Made by a program: the position numbers and the translations under genes
Notes under the pieces: generated by a model
What the model was told of the DNA's origin: nothing
The model's input: the letters and a program-made list of their open reading frames with translations, nothing else
Databases searched by the model: none
Origin: DAMBHY01 sp032068765
Lineage (GTDB): Bacteria; Bacteroidota; Bacteroidia; Bacteroidales; Dysgonomonadaceae
Length of the DNA: 64,000 bases
NCBI GenBank assembly: GCA_032068765.1
Contig: DAMBHY010000004.1
Coordinates: 133,955 to 197,954 of the forward strand
Direction of reading: 5' to 3'
Shown: positions 1-8,668 of the stretch, piece by piece
Position numbering within the stretch: position 1 is the stretch's first letter
How the letters are laid out: each line of letters begins with the position of its first letter

Positions 1-1146
1 GATTGCAGGACGGAAATATTTTTCGGTAAGACGCGAAGCAACAATTCCGACAATCCCCTTGTGCCAATTTTCATTATAAATCACGATGCTTTTTATGGAA
101 CTCATATCCATGTTTTCATCAATGAATAAGAGCGCCTCATCGGTAATCTTCTTGTCTAACTCACGGCGGTTTTCGTTGTATTTATCTATATTTTTGCTCT
201 TTATTCGCGCAGATGTAATATCGTTTGCAAGAAGTAAGTCTACCGCTTCCTTACCATTCATCATCCTTCCCGACGCATTGATGCGTGGACCAATTTTGAA
301 CACGATATCATTTACTGTTATAGGTTTGCGAGATAATCCACAAATTTCAATGATGCCACGCAATCCAAAACTTGGATTACAACTTAGCTGCTTCAATCCA
401 TAATGCATCAAGATCCTGTTTTCGCCTGTAATCGGCACAATATCAGACGCAATACTGACCGCAACAAGATCTAGCAAAGGTTCTAATTGGGAGAAATCGA
501 GACCATTGTGAATGGAGAAAGCTTGCGCGAGTTTGAATCCAACTCCACAACCCGAAAGCTCTTGGTAGGGATAAATTGAATCTGTTCTTTTGGCATCAAT
601 AACCGCCACAGCATCCGGCAAAATTTCGTCGGGCATATGGTGATCGCAAATAATAAAGTCAATGTTTTGTTCTTTGGCATAAGCAACTTTGGAGATTGCC
701 TTAATGCCACAATCTAAAGAGATAATGAGTTTTACACCCGTAGAAACGGCATAATCAACTCCCTGAATTGATATGCCATACCCTTCGTCGGACCTGTCCG
801 GAATATAATAATCAATGTTATTGGTGAACCTGCGTAAGAATTTATAGACCAATGAAACAGCTGTAGTTCCGTCTACATCATAATCTCCGTATATAAGAAT
901 GCGCTCTTTGTTTCCGATAGCTTTTTCGATACGCTTTACAGCGATCTCCATATCGGGCAATAAAAAAGGATCATGCAAATCTTCTAAACTTGGATGGAGA
1001 AACTTTTCGGCTTCCTCTCTGGTTGATAAACCTCTATTTATCAACAATCCAGCTAATACGGGACTAATATTTAACTCTTGCGCTAATTCATATTTTCTAT
1101 TCTTTTGGTCATTTGAAAGGGTTAGATAATTCCATTTGTAAGTCAT
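1..1146 (-). CDS. recJ: Single-stranded-DNA-specific exonuclease RecJ, 3' end cut by window
   Basis: The reverse strand is open from an ATG at 1146 to the window edge: 382 codons, with no stop. RecJ is a 5'-3' single-strand DNA exonuclease of recombination and mismatch repair that uses a Mn-binding DHH phosphoesterase core. The translation shows the DHH-family signatures: IYGDYDVDGTTA near residue 85, then CDHHMPDE with the DHH triad, and SGCGVGFKLAQ and KIGPRINASGRM further on. The last readable part (NWHKGIVGIVASRLTEKY) opens the DHHA1 domain, so roughly the C-terminal third lies outside the window. The gene is divergent from mnmA across a 284-base gap. Identification is from motifs and family knowledge and is firm; only the end is unknown. 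Confidence 0.93.
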   Translation of the reverse strand, partial: MTYKWNYLTLSNDQKNRKYELAQELNISPVLAGLLINRGLSTREEAEKFLHPSLEDLHDPFLLPDMEIAVKRIEKAIGNKERILIYGDYDVDGTTAVSLVYKFLRRFTNNIDYYIPDRSDEGYGISIQGVDYAVSTGVKLIISLDCGIKAISKVAYAKEQNIDFIICDHHMPDEILPDAVAVIDAKRTDSIYPYQELSGCGVGFKLAQAFSIHNGLDFSQLEPLLDLVAVSIASDIVPITGENRILMHYGLKQLSCNPSFGLRGIIEICGLSRKPITVNDIVFKIGPRINASGRMMNGKEAVDLLLANDITSARIKSKNIDKYNENRRELDKKITDEALLFIDENMDMSSIKSIVIYNENWHKGIVGIVASRLTEKYFRPAI

Positions 1147-1404
1147 TTATATAGTTTTTTTTCTTTCGAAAGAGGGTCGGAAATCACAATTCCCGAAAAT
1201 CGGCAACTTCCTGATTAACAAAATGTATCAACGTTGCCGTTCGACATCAGTTCCAATACGAATAAAGAACACTTTGTCAGATTTGTAAAGATACTACTAA
1301 TCTTTAAAAAAATTGGCGTTTTAAAATTTATTTATATTAATACTCCATTGATTAAACAAACATTACACAATAACATCAACCCATAAAAATCCAATCAAAA
1401 TTCG

Positions 1405-1412
1405 TATTTTTG
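1405..1412 (+). promoter_or_regulatory. Candidate -7 box of mnmA promoter
   Basis: TATTTTTG matches the Bacteroidota -7 consensus TAnnTTTG and lies 19 bases before the mnmA ATG. I do not see a clear TTG element 19-21 bases upstream, so this is a half-match. The rest of the recJ-mnmA gap (1147-1430) shows no gene. Confidence 0.45.
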
Positions 1413-1430
1413 TAGTTGAAATAGAGAAAT

Positions 1431-2495
1431 ATGGAAATTGCAGCATTAGTATCAGGAGGAGTTGACAGTTCAGTTGTTGTCCACCAATTAAAGGAAATGG
1501 GATACGACCCCACTATTTTTTACATCAAAATCGGTATGGAAGATAAGGATGGATATATCGACTGCCCTGCGGAAGAGGATATTGAAATCGTATCTTACAT
1601 AGCAAAAAAATATGGATGCCGTTTTGAAGTTGTTTCTTTGCATGATGAATATTGGGACAGTGTGGTGAAATATACCATAGAATCCGTGAAACGCGGTCTT
1701 ACACCAAATCCTGATATGATGTGCAACAAACTTATTAAATTCGGTTGTTTTGAAGAAAAGTGGGGACATCATTTCGACAAAATTGCTACTGGACATTATG
1801 CCACAATTACAGAAAAAGACGGTTATACTTGGCTTTCTACAGCGAAAGACCACGTAAAAGACCAGACTTATTTTCTCGGACAAATCAATTACCTGCAAGT
1901 TTCCAAACTCATGTTTCCTATCGGCAATTTGCTAAAATCGGAAGTCAGAGAAATTGCGGCAAAACAAAAACTTCCTTCCGCACAGCGGAAAGACAGTCAG
2001 GGAATTTGTTTTTTAGGAAAAATAAATTACAACGATTTTATAGAACGCTATCTGGGCAAAAAAGAAGGATTGATAGTGGAATTGGAAACGGGAAATATTC
2101 TTGGCAAGCATAATGGTTTCTGGTTTCACACCATTGGTCAGCGCAAAGGGTTAGGATTGAGCGGCGGACCTTGGTTTGTAATAAAAAAAGATGTCAATCG
2201 TAATATAATTTACGTTTCTAAAGGATACGATACCGCATATCAATACGGAAAAGATATTTCGCTTTCAGCTTTTGAATTTATCACCAGCGATATCTGGGGC
2301 GATTTCGAAGGCGAAAAAGATATTACATTTAAAATTCGCCATACGCCGGAGTTTACGAAAGGAAAAATTTCCCGTATAGGAGATTTGTACAACATCAAAT
2401 CTGATGAACCAGTTCAGGGAATTGCAGCCGGACAATTTGGAGTAGTATATGATACTGAAAGTAACATTTGCTTGGGAAGCGGAATGATTATTTAG
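1431..2495 (+). CDS. mnmA: tRNA-specific 2-thiouridylase MnmA
   Basis: MnmA adenylates and thiolates uridine 34 of tRNA-Lys, -Glu and -Gln in the cytoplasm. The 354-residue product has the PP-loop ATP site SGGVDSS at residues 8-14, the first catalytic Cys in NPDMMCNKLIKFG (C98), the tRNA-binding ATGHYA, and the second catalytic Cys in DSQGICFLG (C193). The C-terminal part carries the GQRKGLGLSGGP element of the central domain. Length is usual for the family (about 350-370). Many Bacteroidota carry two MnmA paralogues; the N-terminus here (MEIAALVSGG) is of the shorter type. The next gene starts three bases after the stop, so mnmA, the TRIC gene and hflX are probably cotranscribed. Confidence 0.93.
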   Translation: MEIAALVSGGVDSSVVVHQLKEMGYDPTIFYIKIGMEDKDGYIDCPAEEDIEIVSYIAKKYGCRFEVVSLHDEYWDSVVKYTIESVKRGLTPNPDMMCNKLIKFGCFEEKWGHHFDKIATGHYATITEKDGYTWLSTAKDHVKDQTYFLGQINYLQVSKLMFPIGNLLKSEVREIAAKQKLPSAQRKDSQGICFLGKINYNDFIERYLGKKEGLIVELETGNILGKHNGFWFHTIGQRKGLGLSGGPWFVIKKDVNRNIIYVSKGYDTAYQYGKDISLSAFEFITSDIWGDFEGEKDITFKIRHTPEFTKGKISRIGDLYNIKSDEPVQGIAAGQFGVVYDTESNICLGSGMII

Positions 2496-2498
2496 AAG

Positions 2499-3134
2499 AT
2501 GGAAAATTTTTGGAACAATATTAACTTCTACAACTTAATTGAATTTATCGGTACTTTCGCATTTGCTACAAGTGGTATACGACTAGCGTCCGCCAAGAAT
2601 TTCGATTTGTTCGGCGCTTTTGTGGTTGGTTTTGTTACAGCCATCGGCGGTGGAACAATCAGGGATTTATTTATTGGCGTCACACCTTTTTGGATGGGAA
2701 CTCCGATTTATCTTTGGTGTACGCTTTTTGCTCTGATTTTTGTAATGATTTTTCGAAACAAACTCGTGCATCTAAACAACACTTTTTTCTATTTTGATAG
2801 CATCGGACTTGGTTTATTTGTGGTTGTAGGAGTCGAGAAAACATTGAGTTTAGGTTTTCCGAGCTGGGTTGCTATCTTAATGGGAGCCATTACAGGAGCA
2901 TTGGGAGGCGTTATTAGAGATATCTTAATTCTCGAAATTCCACTCATCTTCCGAAGAGAAATTTACGCTTTGGCATGTATAGTTGGAGGGATTTTCTTCA
3001 TTTTACTTACCAAATTAGGGCTAAATAGTATTTTTATAGAACTCGTTTCCGCACTAAGTGTTATATGTATACGTTATTTTGCCGTCAAATATCATTGGCA
3101 CCTGCCAAAAATCAAGAAAGAAATAATGCAATAA
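2499..3134 (+). CDS. Trimeric intracellular cation channel (TRIC/UPF0126) family membrane protein
   Basis: A 211-residue integral membrane protein with about seven hydrophobic segments. It shows the duplicated signature of the UPF0126/TRIC family: GFVTAIGGGTIRDLFIG near residues 48-64 and GAITGALGGVIRDILI near 128-143, one per repeat. Characterised bacterial relatives form homotrimeric cation-conducting pores in the inner membrane; the physiological role in bacteria (glycine or K+ handling has been suggested) is unsettled. It starts three bases after mnmA and ends 19 bases before hflX, so it lies inside what looks like one transcription unit. The family call is firm; the transported ion is not. 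Confidence 0.85.
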   Translation: MENFWNNINFYNLIEFIGTFAFATSGIRLASAKNFDLFGAFVVGFVTAIGGGTIRDLFIGVTPFWMGTPIYLWCTLFALIFVMIFRNKLVHLNNTFFYFDSIGLGLFVVVGVEKTLSLGFPSWVAILMGAITGALGGVIRDILILEIPLIFRREIYALACIVGGIFFILLTKLGLNSIFIELVSALSVICIRYFAVKYHWHLPKIKKEIMQ

Positions 3135-3153
3135 CTTAAATATAGAGAATTGA

Positions 3154-4380
3154 ATGAAAGAGTATATTGTAACTGAAGTTAAGGCTAAAAATGTAGTTTT
3201 GGTAGGATTAATCACACCAGAACAGAACGAAGAACAAGTAAAAGAATATCTGGACGAATTGGATTTTTTGGCTGAGACAGCAGGTTTTACTACAGTAAAA
3301 CGCTTTACGCAGAGATTGGATAAGGCAAACACAGTTACATTCGTAGGAACGGGAAAACTTCAGGAAATAAAAGAATATGTTACCGATGAAGACAATGATA
3401 TAGGCGTTGTGATTTTTGATGACGAACTTTCTGCAAAACAAATTAGAAATATCGAGAAAGAACTTGGAATCAGAATTCTTGACCGTACAAGTCTTATTCT
3501 GGACATTTTTGCCATGCGCGCGCAAACTGCTCACGCGAAAGCGCAAGTAGAGCTTGCTCAATACCAATACATGCTTCCTCGTTTGACTCGTCTTTGGACC
3601 CACTTGGAGCGCCAGAGAGGTGGTGGCGGCGTGGTAATGCGTGGACCTGGTGAAACACAGCTTGAAACGGACCGTCGTATAATTCTGGATAAAATTTCTC
3701 GTTTGAAAAACGAATTAAAGGAAATTGACACCCAAAAAACTAATCAACGCAAAAATCGCGGTAAGATGGTGCGTGTGGCATTGGTCGGTTACACAAATGT
3801 TGGAAAATCCACATTGATGAACTTATTGAGCAAATCCGATATTTTTGCAGAGAACAAATTGTTTGCTACGCTTGACACTACGGTAAGAAAAGTAACCATC
3901 GAAAATCTTCCTTTTCTTCTCTCCGACACCGTTGGATTTATACGAAAACTGCCTACGCATCTTGTGGAATCTTTCAAATCAACTTTGGATGAAGTGAGGG
4001 AAGCGGATTTGTTGATACATGTTGTTGATATTTCTCATCCGGCATTTGAGGATCAGATAGAAGTGGTGGAAAATACATTGTACGACATTGACAAATCACC
4101 TAAACCTACCATCATAGTTTTCAACAAGATAGACGCTTTTACTCATATTCAAAAAGATGAATATGATTTGACTCCAAAACGTAGGGAAAATTATTCTTTA
4201 GAAGAACTTCAACAAACGTGGATGAGTAAATTAAAAGAAAATTGTATCTTTATCTCAGCAAAAGAAAAACAAAATATTGAAGAACTCAAACAACTGATTT
4301 ATAAAAAGGTAAAGGAAATTCATATTACCCGTTTTCCTTACAACGACTTTTTGTATCAGATATACGAAGAGGATGAATAG
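3154..4380 (+). CDS. hflX: Ribosome-associated GTPase HflX
   Basis: HflX is a GTPase that binds the large ribosomal subunit and splits or rescues stalled ribosomes, notably after heat stress. The 408-residue protein has the family's N-terminal nucleotide-binding domain (VGLITPEQ, FVGTGKLQEI), the coiled linker ending in the hallmark RGPGETQLETDRR near residues 165-177, then a GTPase domain: P-loop GYTNVGKST near 212, switch II DTVGFI, and NKID near 325. Length and domain order match the family. It is the last gene of the mnmA cluster. The 183 bases to tnaA hold no clear terminator. Confidence 0.95.
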   Translation: MKEYIVTEVKAKNVVLVGLITPEQNEEQVKEYLDELDFLAETAGFTTVKRFTQRLDKANTVTFVGTGKLQEIKEYVTDEDNDIGVVIFDDELSAKQIRNIEKELGIRILDRTSLILDIFAMRAQTAHAKAQVELAQYQYMLPRLTRLWTHLERQRGGGGVVMRGPGETQLETDRRIILDKISRLKNELKEIDTQKTNQRKNRGKMVRVALVGYTNVGKSTLMNLLSKSDIFAENKLFATLDTTVRKVTIENLPFLLSDTVGFIRKLPTHLVESFKSTLDEVREADLLIHVVDISHPAFEDQIEVVENTLYDIDKSPKPTIIVFNKIDAFTHIQKDEYDLTPKRRENYSLEELQQTWMSKLKENCIFISAKEKQNIEELKQLIYKKVKEIHITRFPYNDFLYQIYEEDE

Positions 4381-4563
4381 ACAAATTTCTTTTTATGCAA
4401 AGAAAACAAAAATATATTCATATTAAACGCCGCGATGGCTATTTCGCATCGTAAGCACTTGATTGTTATTATCACTTGCTTTAACCTTTCCATTGGATAC
4501 AAACAATCCTATTATAATCTAAAAAATCATTATTATTTTTTCATTTTTAATTCTTAATTATTT

Positions 4564-5940
4564 ATGGAACTCCCATTTGCAGAATCCTACCGCATTAAGA
4601 TGGTAGAAAACATCAAAAAAAGCACAAGAGAAGAAAGAGAACGCTGGATTAAAGAAGCGAAATACAACTTATTTATGTTGAAGAGCGATTATGTGTTTAT
4701 TGACTTACTTACCGACTCTGGAACAGGCGCAATGAGCGACAGACAATGGTCGGCAATTATGCTTGGTGACGAAAGTTACGCCGGCGCACGCTCTTATTAC
4801 AACATGAAAAATGCCATTAAAGAAATTCTTGGTTTTGAATATTTCTTGCCTACACACCAAGGACGTGCTGCTGAAAATGTGCTCTATTCCACAATCATAA
4901 AAGAAGGCGATGTTTTGCCAGGAAATTCGCATTTTGACACAACTAAAGGTCATATCGAATTCCGTAAAGCAACGGCTCTTGACTGCACCATTGATGAAGC
5001 AGCCAACACTCAACTCGAGGTTCCGTTTAAAGGGAATGTAGATTTGAAAAAACTTGAAAACGCGTTGCAAAAATATCCCAAGGAAATCATTCCCTGCGTG
5101 GTATTGACGGTTACAAACAATACTGCCGGCGGACAACCTGTTTCTATGGAAAATATTCGCGGCGTAGCGGAATTGTGCCGCAAATATGACGTTTTGTTGC
5201 AAATAGACTCAGCCCGTTTCGCAGAAAACGCGTATTTTATCAAAACACGCGAAGAAGGTTATAGCGACAAGACCATCAAGGAAATCGTGAAAGAAATGTT
5301 TTCTTATGCTGATATTATGACCATGTCGTCTAAAAAGGACGCTATCGTAAATATGGGTGGATTTGTTGCTTTCAAATCTAAAGAAATCTGGAAACAATGT
5401 CAGAAATTCTGTATCATGAACGAAGGATTTATTACTTACGGAGGAATGAGCGGACGCGATATGAATGCTTTGGCTGTAGGCCTGGACGAAGGTACAGAAT
5501 TTGAATATCTTGAAACACGCATCAAACAGGTGGAATATCTCGGCAAGAAGCTAGATGAATATGGAATCCCTTATCAACGCCCCGCTGGCGGACACGCTAT
5601 TTTTGTGGATGCAAAAAAGATATTAACCAATGTTCCGAAAGAACAATTTGTAGCACAAACACTCGGCATCGAATTGTATCTGGAGGCCGGAATACGCGGA
5701 GTGGAAATCGGTGCGCTTCTTGCAGACAGAGACCCACAAACACGGGAAAACCGTTATCCGGAACTCGAATTGCTGCGTTTGGCTATTCCTCGCAGAACCT
5801 ACACCAATAACCACATGGACGTTATCGCCGCTGCATTAAAGAATGTTTACGATCGTCGAGAATCCATCACGAAGGGTTATGTAATCACTCGCGAAGAGCC
5901 TATTATGCGCCACTTTACAATAGAGATGGACAAGGCGTAA
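4564..5940 (+). CDS. tnaA: Tryptophanase (tryptophan indole-lyase)
   Basis: A PLP-dependent beta-lyase cleaving L-tryptophan to indole, pyruvate and ammonia. The 458-residue protein has the family blocks DLLTDSGTGAMSDRQW, PTHQGRAAE, NNTAGGQPVSM and DSARFAENAYFIK, and the PLP lysine in MSSKKDA (second Lys, K258). The close relative tyrosine phenol-lyase has Thr where tryptophanase has Asp in the substrate pocket (xFTTT versus xFDTT); here the sequence is SHFDTTKGH with Asp125, which points to tryptophan. The whole chain resembles Bacteroides tryptophanases. Indole is a common gut signal. A monocistronic unit is likely: a 183-base leader precedes it and a strong hairpin follows. No TnaC-like leader peptide with Trp is visible. 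Confidence 0.92.
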   Translation: MELPFAESYRIKMVENIKKSTREERERWIKEAKYNLFMLKSDYVFIDLLTDSGTGAMSDRQWSAIMLGDESYAGARSYYNMKNAIKEILGFEYFLPTHQGRAAENVLYSTIIKEGDVLPGNSHFDTTKGHIEFRKATALDCTIDEAANTQLEVPFKGNVDLKKLENALQKYPKEIIPCVVLTVTNNTAGGQPVSMENIRGVAELCRKYDVLLQIDSARFAENAYFIKTREEGYSDKTIKEIVKEMFSYADIMTMSSKKDAIVNMGGFVAFKSKEIWKQCQKFCIMNEGFITYGGMSGRDMNALAVGLDEGTEFEYLETRIKQVEYLGKKLDEYGIPYQRPAGGHAIFVDAKKILTNVPKEQFVAQTLGIELYLEAGIRGVEIGALLADRDPQTRENRYPELELLRLAIPRRTYTNNHMDVIAAALKNVYDRRESITKGYVITREEPIMRHFTIEMDKA

Positions 5941-5960
5941 CAACATATAAATGTATTTGG

Positions 5961-5988
5961 AAAATGGAGGGAAAATTCTCTCCATTTT
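5961..5988 (+). terminator. Rho-independent terminator of tnaA
   Basis: AAAATGGAG pairs with CTCCATTTT, extended inward by a G-T and a G-C pair around a six-base A/T loop. It starts 20 bases after the tnaA stop and is followed by T-rich sequence. Confidence 0.75.
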
Positions 5989-6009
5989 ATTATAATACTT
6001 TTTTATTCT

Positions 6010-6017
6010 TATTTTTG
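6010..6017 (+). promoter_or_regulatory. Candidate -7 box upstream of the exported 148-residue protein
   Basis: TATTTTTG fits TAnnTTTG and lies 21 bases before the next ATG. No clear upstream TTG box. Confidence 0.4.
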
Positions 6018-6038
6018 TAAAAAAGAAAATCTCTGTAG

Positions 6039-6485
6039 ATGAAAAAAATAATTGTCATCATTTCAATTCTGTTTTTTTCGCATTTTGCAAGCGCACAAAA
6101 ATTTGCACTCAACGTTGGGCATAATTATCCCCAGAAACATACGGGGTATACAGGCGTGGAATATAGAATAGATAAAAATTCAGATTCAAACAAGCAAGGC
6201 CCGTTGACCCTGGGAATAGGCGCGATGATGTATGGTGAAAACGGAAAATTCAAAGCGGCTCCGGAAATACATATGCAGAAAACATGGATGCATTTTGTGA
6301 GTTCTCAAATATCCGTATCTACACAAAATATTGTTCCGAGCGTTGGACTCAGCTTTTTTAACCTAACGCGTTTGCAATTTGGATACAGCTTCCCCCTTCA
6401 ACAATCTAATTTTAAAGGATTTTACGTTGGATTCCACGTTCTAATTGGAGGAAAACCTTTTTACGATGAAATTACTGTTTATTAG
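6039..6485 (+). CDS. Small exported hypothetical protein, possible outer-membrane beta-barrel
   Basis: A 148-residue protein that I do not recognise. It opens with a clear signal peptide (KK followed by an IIVIISILFF core, cleavage likely after FASA). The mature part is rich in alternating hydrophobic, Gly and aromatic residues (LTLGIGAMMYG, RLQFGYSF, FYVGFHVLIGG) and ends near an aromatic residue, the pattern of short transmembrane beta-strands. An outer-membrane or periplasmic location is therefore an inference. It has its own TAnnTTTG box and sits alone between the tnaA terminator and the rplM promoter, so the neighbours give no functional hint. Confidence 0.65.
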   Translation: MKKIIVIISILFFSHFASAQKFALNVGHNYPQKHTGYTGVEYRIDKNSDSNKQGPLTLGIGAMMYGENGKFKAAPEIHMQKTWMHFVSSQISVSTQNIVPSVGLSFFNLTRLQFGYSFPLQQSNFKGFYVGFHVLIGGKPFYDEITVY

Positions 6486-6552
6486 ATTTATTTTTCACTA
6501 AAACAATTCGTTATCCGACAATAAATTTAGTACAATAAAAAGCCAAAATCTA

Positions 6553-6583
6553 TTGGCTAATTCATTGTAATATTGTAACTTTG
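6553..6583 (+). promoter_or_regulatory. Promoter of rplM-rpsI
   Basis: TTG at 6553-6555, 20 bases, then TAACTTTG at 6576-6583: a full match to the Bacteroidota vegetative promoter. The start of transcription would be near 6590, leaving a leader of about 140 bases before rplM, long enough for autogenous control by a ribosomal protein, although I do not recognise a known leader structure. Confidence 0.75.
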
Positions 6584-6729
6584 CAGTCCGATTATTATAA
6601 TTTATCACTTAAAAGTTTGATTTTAAGCTTTTTATTTACCTTCTCATGTCCCTTAGCAAGACAACTTTAAATAGAAAGTTTAGCTACAAATCGAATTTAA
6701 TTTACAAATTATCAAAAAATTAAACGAAA

Positions 6730-7185
6730 GTGAATACACTAAGTTATAAAACTATTTCCGTTAACAAAGAAACGGCTCAAAAAGAGTGGGTTGTGGTTGA
6801 TGCAACTGGACACTCATTAGGACGTCTTGCCTCTAAAGTAGCTAAATTATTAAGAGGTAAATACAAACCAAGTTTCACTCCTCACGTAGATTGTGGTGAT
6901 AATGTGATTATCATTAATGCCGACAAGGTAGAACTTACAGGCAATAAATGGACTGACCGCGTTTATTTGCGCTATTCCGGCTATCCTGGAGGACAAAAAG
7001 AATCTAGTCCGCTTGATTTGATGAAAAAAAGTCCGGATAAACTTTTCAGAAAAGTAGTAAAGGGTATGTTGCCTAAAAACAAATTGGGAGATGCGCTTCT
7101 TGACAATATGTTCGTATACGCAGGCGCAGAACATCCACATGCTGCTCAACAACCTAAACAACTTGATATTAATACGCTAAAATAA
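6730..7185 (+). CDS. rplM: 50S ribosomal protein L13
   Basis: An early-assembly protein of the large ribosomal subunit that binds 23S rRNA. The 151-residue product carries the L13 signatures WVVVDATGHSLGRLASKVAKLLRGK near residues 20-44, HVDCGDNVIIINADKV, and the MLPKNKLGDALL block near 112-123. The start codon is GTG at 6730; no ATG lies near the conserved N-terminus, so the GTG start is forced. rpsI begins five bases after the stop, the universal rplM-rpsI pair. A match to the Bacteroidota promoter consensus lies about 150 bases upstream. Confidence 0.96.
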   Translation: MNTLSYKTISVNKETAQKEWVVVDATGHSLGRLASKVAKLLRGKYKPSFTPHVDCGDNVIIINADKVELTGNKWTDRVYLRYSGYPGGQKESSPLDLMKKSPDKLFRKVVKGMLPKNKLGDALLDNMFVYAGAEHPHAAQQPKQLDINTLK

Positions 7186-7190
7186 AAAAG

Positions 7191-7577
7191 ATGGAAGTAA
7201 TAAATTCAATAGGAAGACGCAAGGCTGCAGTAGCTCGCGTATTTTTGAACGAAGGTACTGGTAAAATTCTTATTAATAAACGCGATATAGAGACTTACTT
7301 CCCTTCATCCATTCTTCAGTTTGTTGTAAAACAACCGCTTAACACATTGAATGTTGCGGAAAAGTACGACATTAAGATAAATTTGAACGGTGGTGGTTAT
7401 AAAGGACAATCTGAAGCAGCTCGCTTAGCAATTGCCCGAGCTCTTGTAAAAATTAATCCGGATGACAAATCAGTATTAAGAGCTGAAGGATTCATGACTC
7501 GTGACCCACGTGTTGTTGAACGTAAAAAACCGGGACAACCAAAAGCAAGAAAGAGATTCCAATTCTCAAAACGTTAA
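7191..7577 (+). CDS. rpsI: 30S ribosomal protein S9
   Basis: A small-subunit protein whose extended C-terminal tail reaches the P-site tRNA. The 128-residue product shows the S9 pattern: SIGRRKAAVARVFLNEGTGKI at the start, the NGGGYKGQSEAARLAIARAL block near residues 65-84, and the conserved basic C-terminus ending KARKRFQFSKR, where the final Lys-Arg contacts tRNA. Cotranscribed with rplM. A perfect 13-bp hairpin follows the gene. Confidence 0.96.
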   Translation: MEVINSIGRRKAAVARVFLNEGTGKILINKRDIETYFPSSILQFVVKQPLNTLNVAEKYDIKINLNGGGYKGQSEAARLAIARALVKINPDDKSVLRAEGFMTRDPRVVERKKPGQPKARKRFQFSKR

Positions 7578-7592
7578 TCAGTTGGAAATTTA

Positions 7593-7629
7593 CCAAAAAG
7601 TTGCATTCTATTGGATTGCAACTTTTTGG
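7593..7629 (+). terminator. Terminator or attenuator between rpsI and rpsB
   Basis: CCAAAAAGTTGCA (7593-7605) pairs perfectly with TGCAACTTTTTGG (7617-7629) around an 11-base loop, 15 bases after rpsI. It separates rplM-rpsI from rpsB-tsf. The stem's 3' arm supplies the T-run. The next 150 bases before rpsB show no clear TAnnTTTG box. Confidence 0.75.
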
Positions 7630-7783
7630 ATTAAAGATAAATACAGTTATAAAATTAACTGAACTCTAATGTTTAGTATCTAAACCGATAGGATGTTGTA
7701 AAAGTTTTTCCACGATTATAATCTACCTAACGGTTCTACTAAAAAGTAAGAAAAAGAAAGTAAACAAATTAAAAACAAAAAAC

Positions 7784-8635
7784 ATGGCAAAATTAGAATT
7801 TGACCAATTACTTGAGACTGGAGCACATTTTGGTCACTTGAAAAGAAAATGGAATCCAGCTATGGCTCCCTACATTTTTATGGAGCGCAACGGTATTCAC
7901 ATCATCGACTTGTACAAAACAATCGCTAAAACTGAAGAAGCTGCAACAGCTCTTAAACAAATTGCGAAATCAGGAAAGAAAATTCTTTTTGTAGCAACTA
8001 AAAAACAAGCAAAAGCTGTCATTGCAGAGAGAGCTCAAAGTGTGAATATGCCTTACGTTATCGAACGTTGGCCAGGAGGTATGCTTACCAACTTCCCAAC
8101 AATTCGTAAAGCTGTGAAAAAAATGAGCAACATCGACCGTATGATTAAAGACGGAACTTTCGATACGCTTTCAAAACGCGAAAAATTGCAAGTTACTCGT
8201 CAACGTGCAAAACTTGAAAAGATGCTTGGATCAATTCAGGATCTGACTCGTCTTCCTTCAGCATTGTTCGTTGTTGATGTTATGAAAGAACACATTGCAG
8301 TAAAAGAAGCTAACCGTTTAGGTATTCCTGTATTTGCTATCGTAGATACTAACTCTGATCCAAACAATATAGACTTTGTAATTCCTGCAAATGATGATGC
8401 ATCAAAAGCAATTGACATGCTTCTTGGTTTTATCTGCGAAACTATCAAAGAAGGTTTGGATGAACGCAAAATAGAAAAAGCTGACGCAGCTGCTGCCGAC
8501 GAACAAGATGACGAAGATGCACCACGTCGCGAACGCAAATCAAAAATTGCACGCAAAGAACGCATCAAACCAGAAGAAAAAGAAGCTTTGAATGCTGCTG
8601 TAGCTGGAAAATTTGCTAAAGACGACGAAGAATAA
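7784..8635 (+). CDS. rpsB: 30S ribosomal protein S2
   Basis: A late-assembling small-subunit protein, needed to bind S1. The 283-residue protein has the S2 signatures LLETGAHFGHLKRKWNPAMAPYIF near residues 9-32 and PSALFVVDVMKEHIAVKEANRLGIPVFAIVDTNSDP near 158-193. Beyond about residue 225 there is a charged, low-complexity tail (acidic stretch AAAADEQDDEDAPRRERKSK followed by a KE-rich end), an extension also seen in Bacteroidales S2 proteins. tsf follows after 33 bases, the conserved rpsB-tsf pair. Confidence 0.96.
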   Translation: MAKLEFDQLLETGAHFGHLKRKWNPAMAPYIFMERNGIHIIDLYKTIAKTEEAATALKQIAKSGKKILFVATKKQAKAVIAERAQSVNMPYVIERWPGGMLTNFPTIRKAVKKMSNIDRMIKDGTFDTLSKREKLQVTRQRAKLEKMLGSIQDLTRLPSALFVVDVMKEHIAVKEANRLGIPVFAIVDTNSDPNNIDFVIPANDDASKAIDMLLGFICETIKEGLDERKIEKADAAAADEQDDEDAPRRERKSKIARKERIKPEEKEALNAAVAGKFAKDDEE

Positions 8636-8668
8636 AATTATTTACCCAAAACTATAAAATATAAAAAT

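Noticed and set aside
4435..4557. A 40-codon frame ending six bases before tnaA, in the place of a TnaC leader peptide
   Set aside because: It contains no tryptophan codon, has no ribosome site, and the leader shows no Rho-type site or hairpin that would support TnaC-like control.
4705..5202. A 165-codon minus-strand frame inside tnaA
   Set aside because: It lies wholly opposite a strongly conserved enzyme and its translation has no protein-like pattern; a shadow of tnaA codon use.
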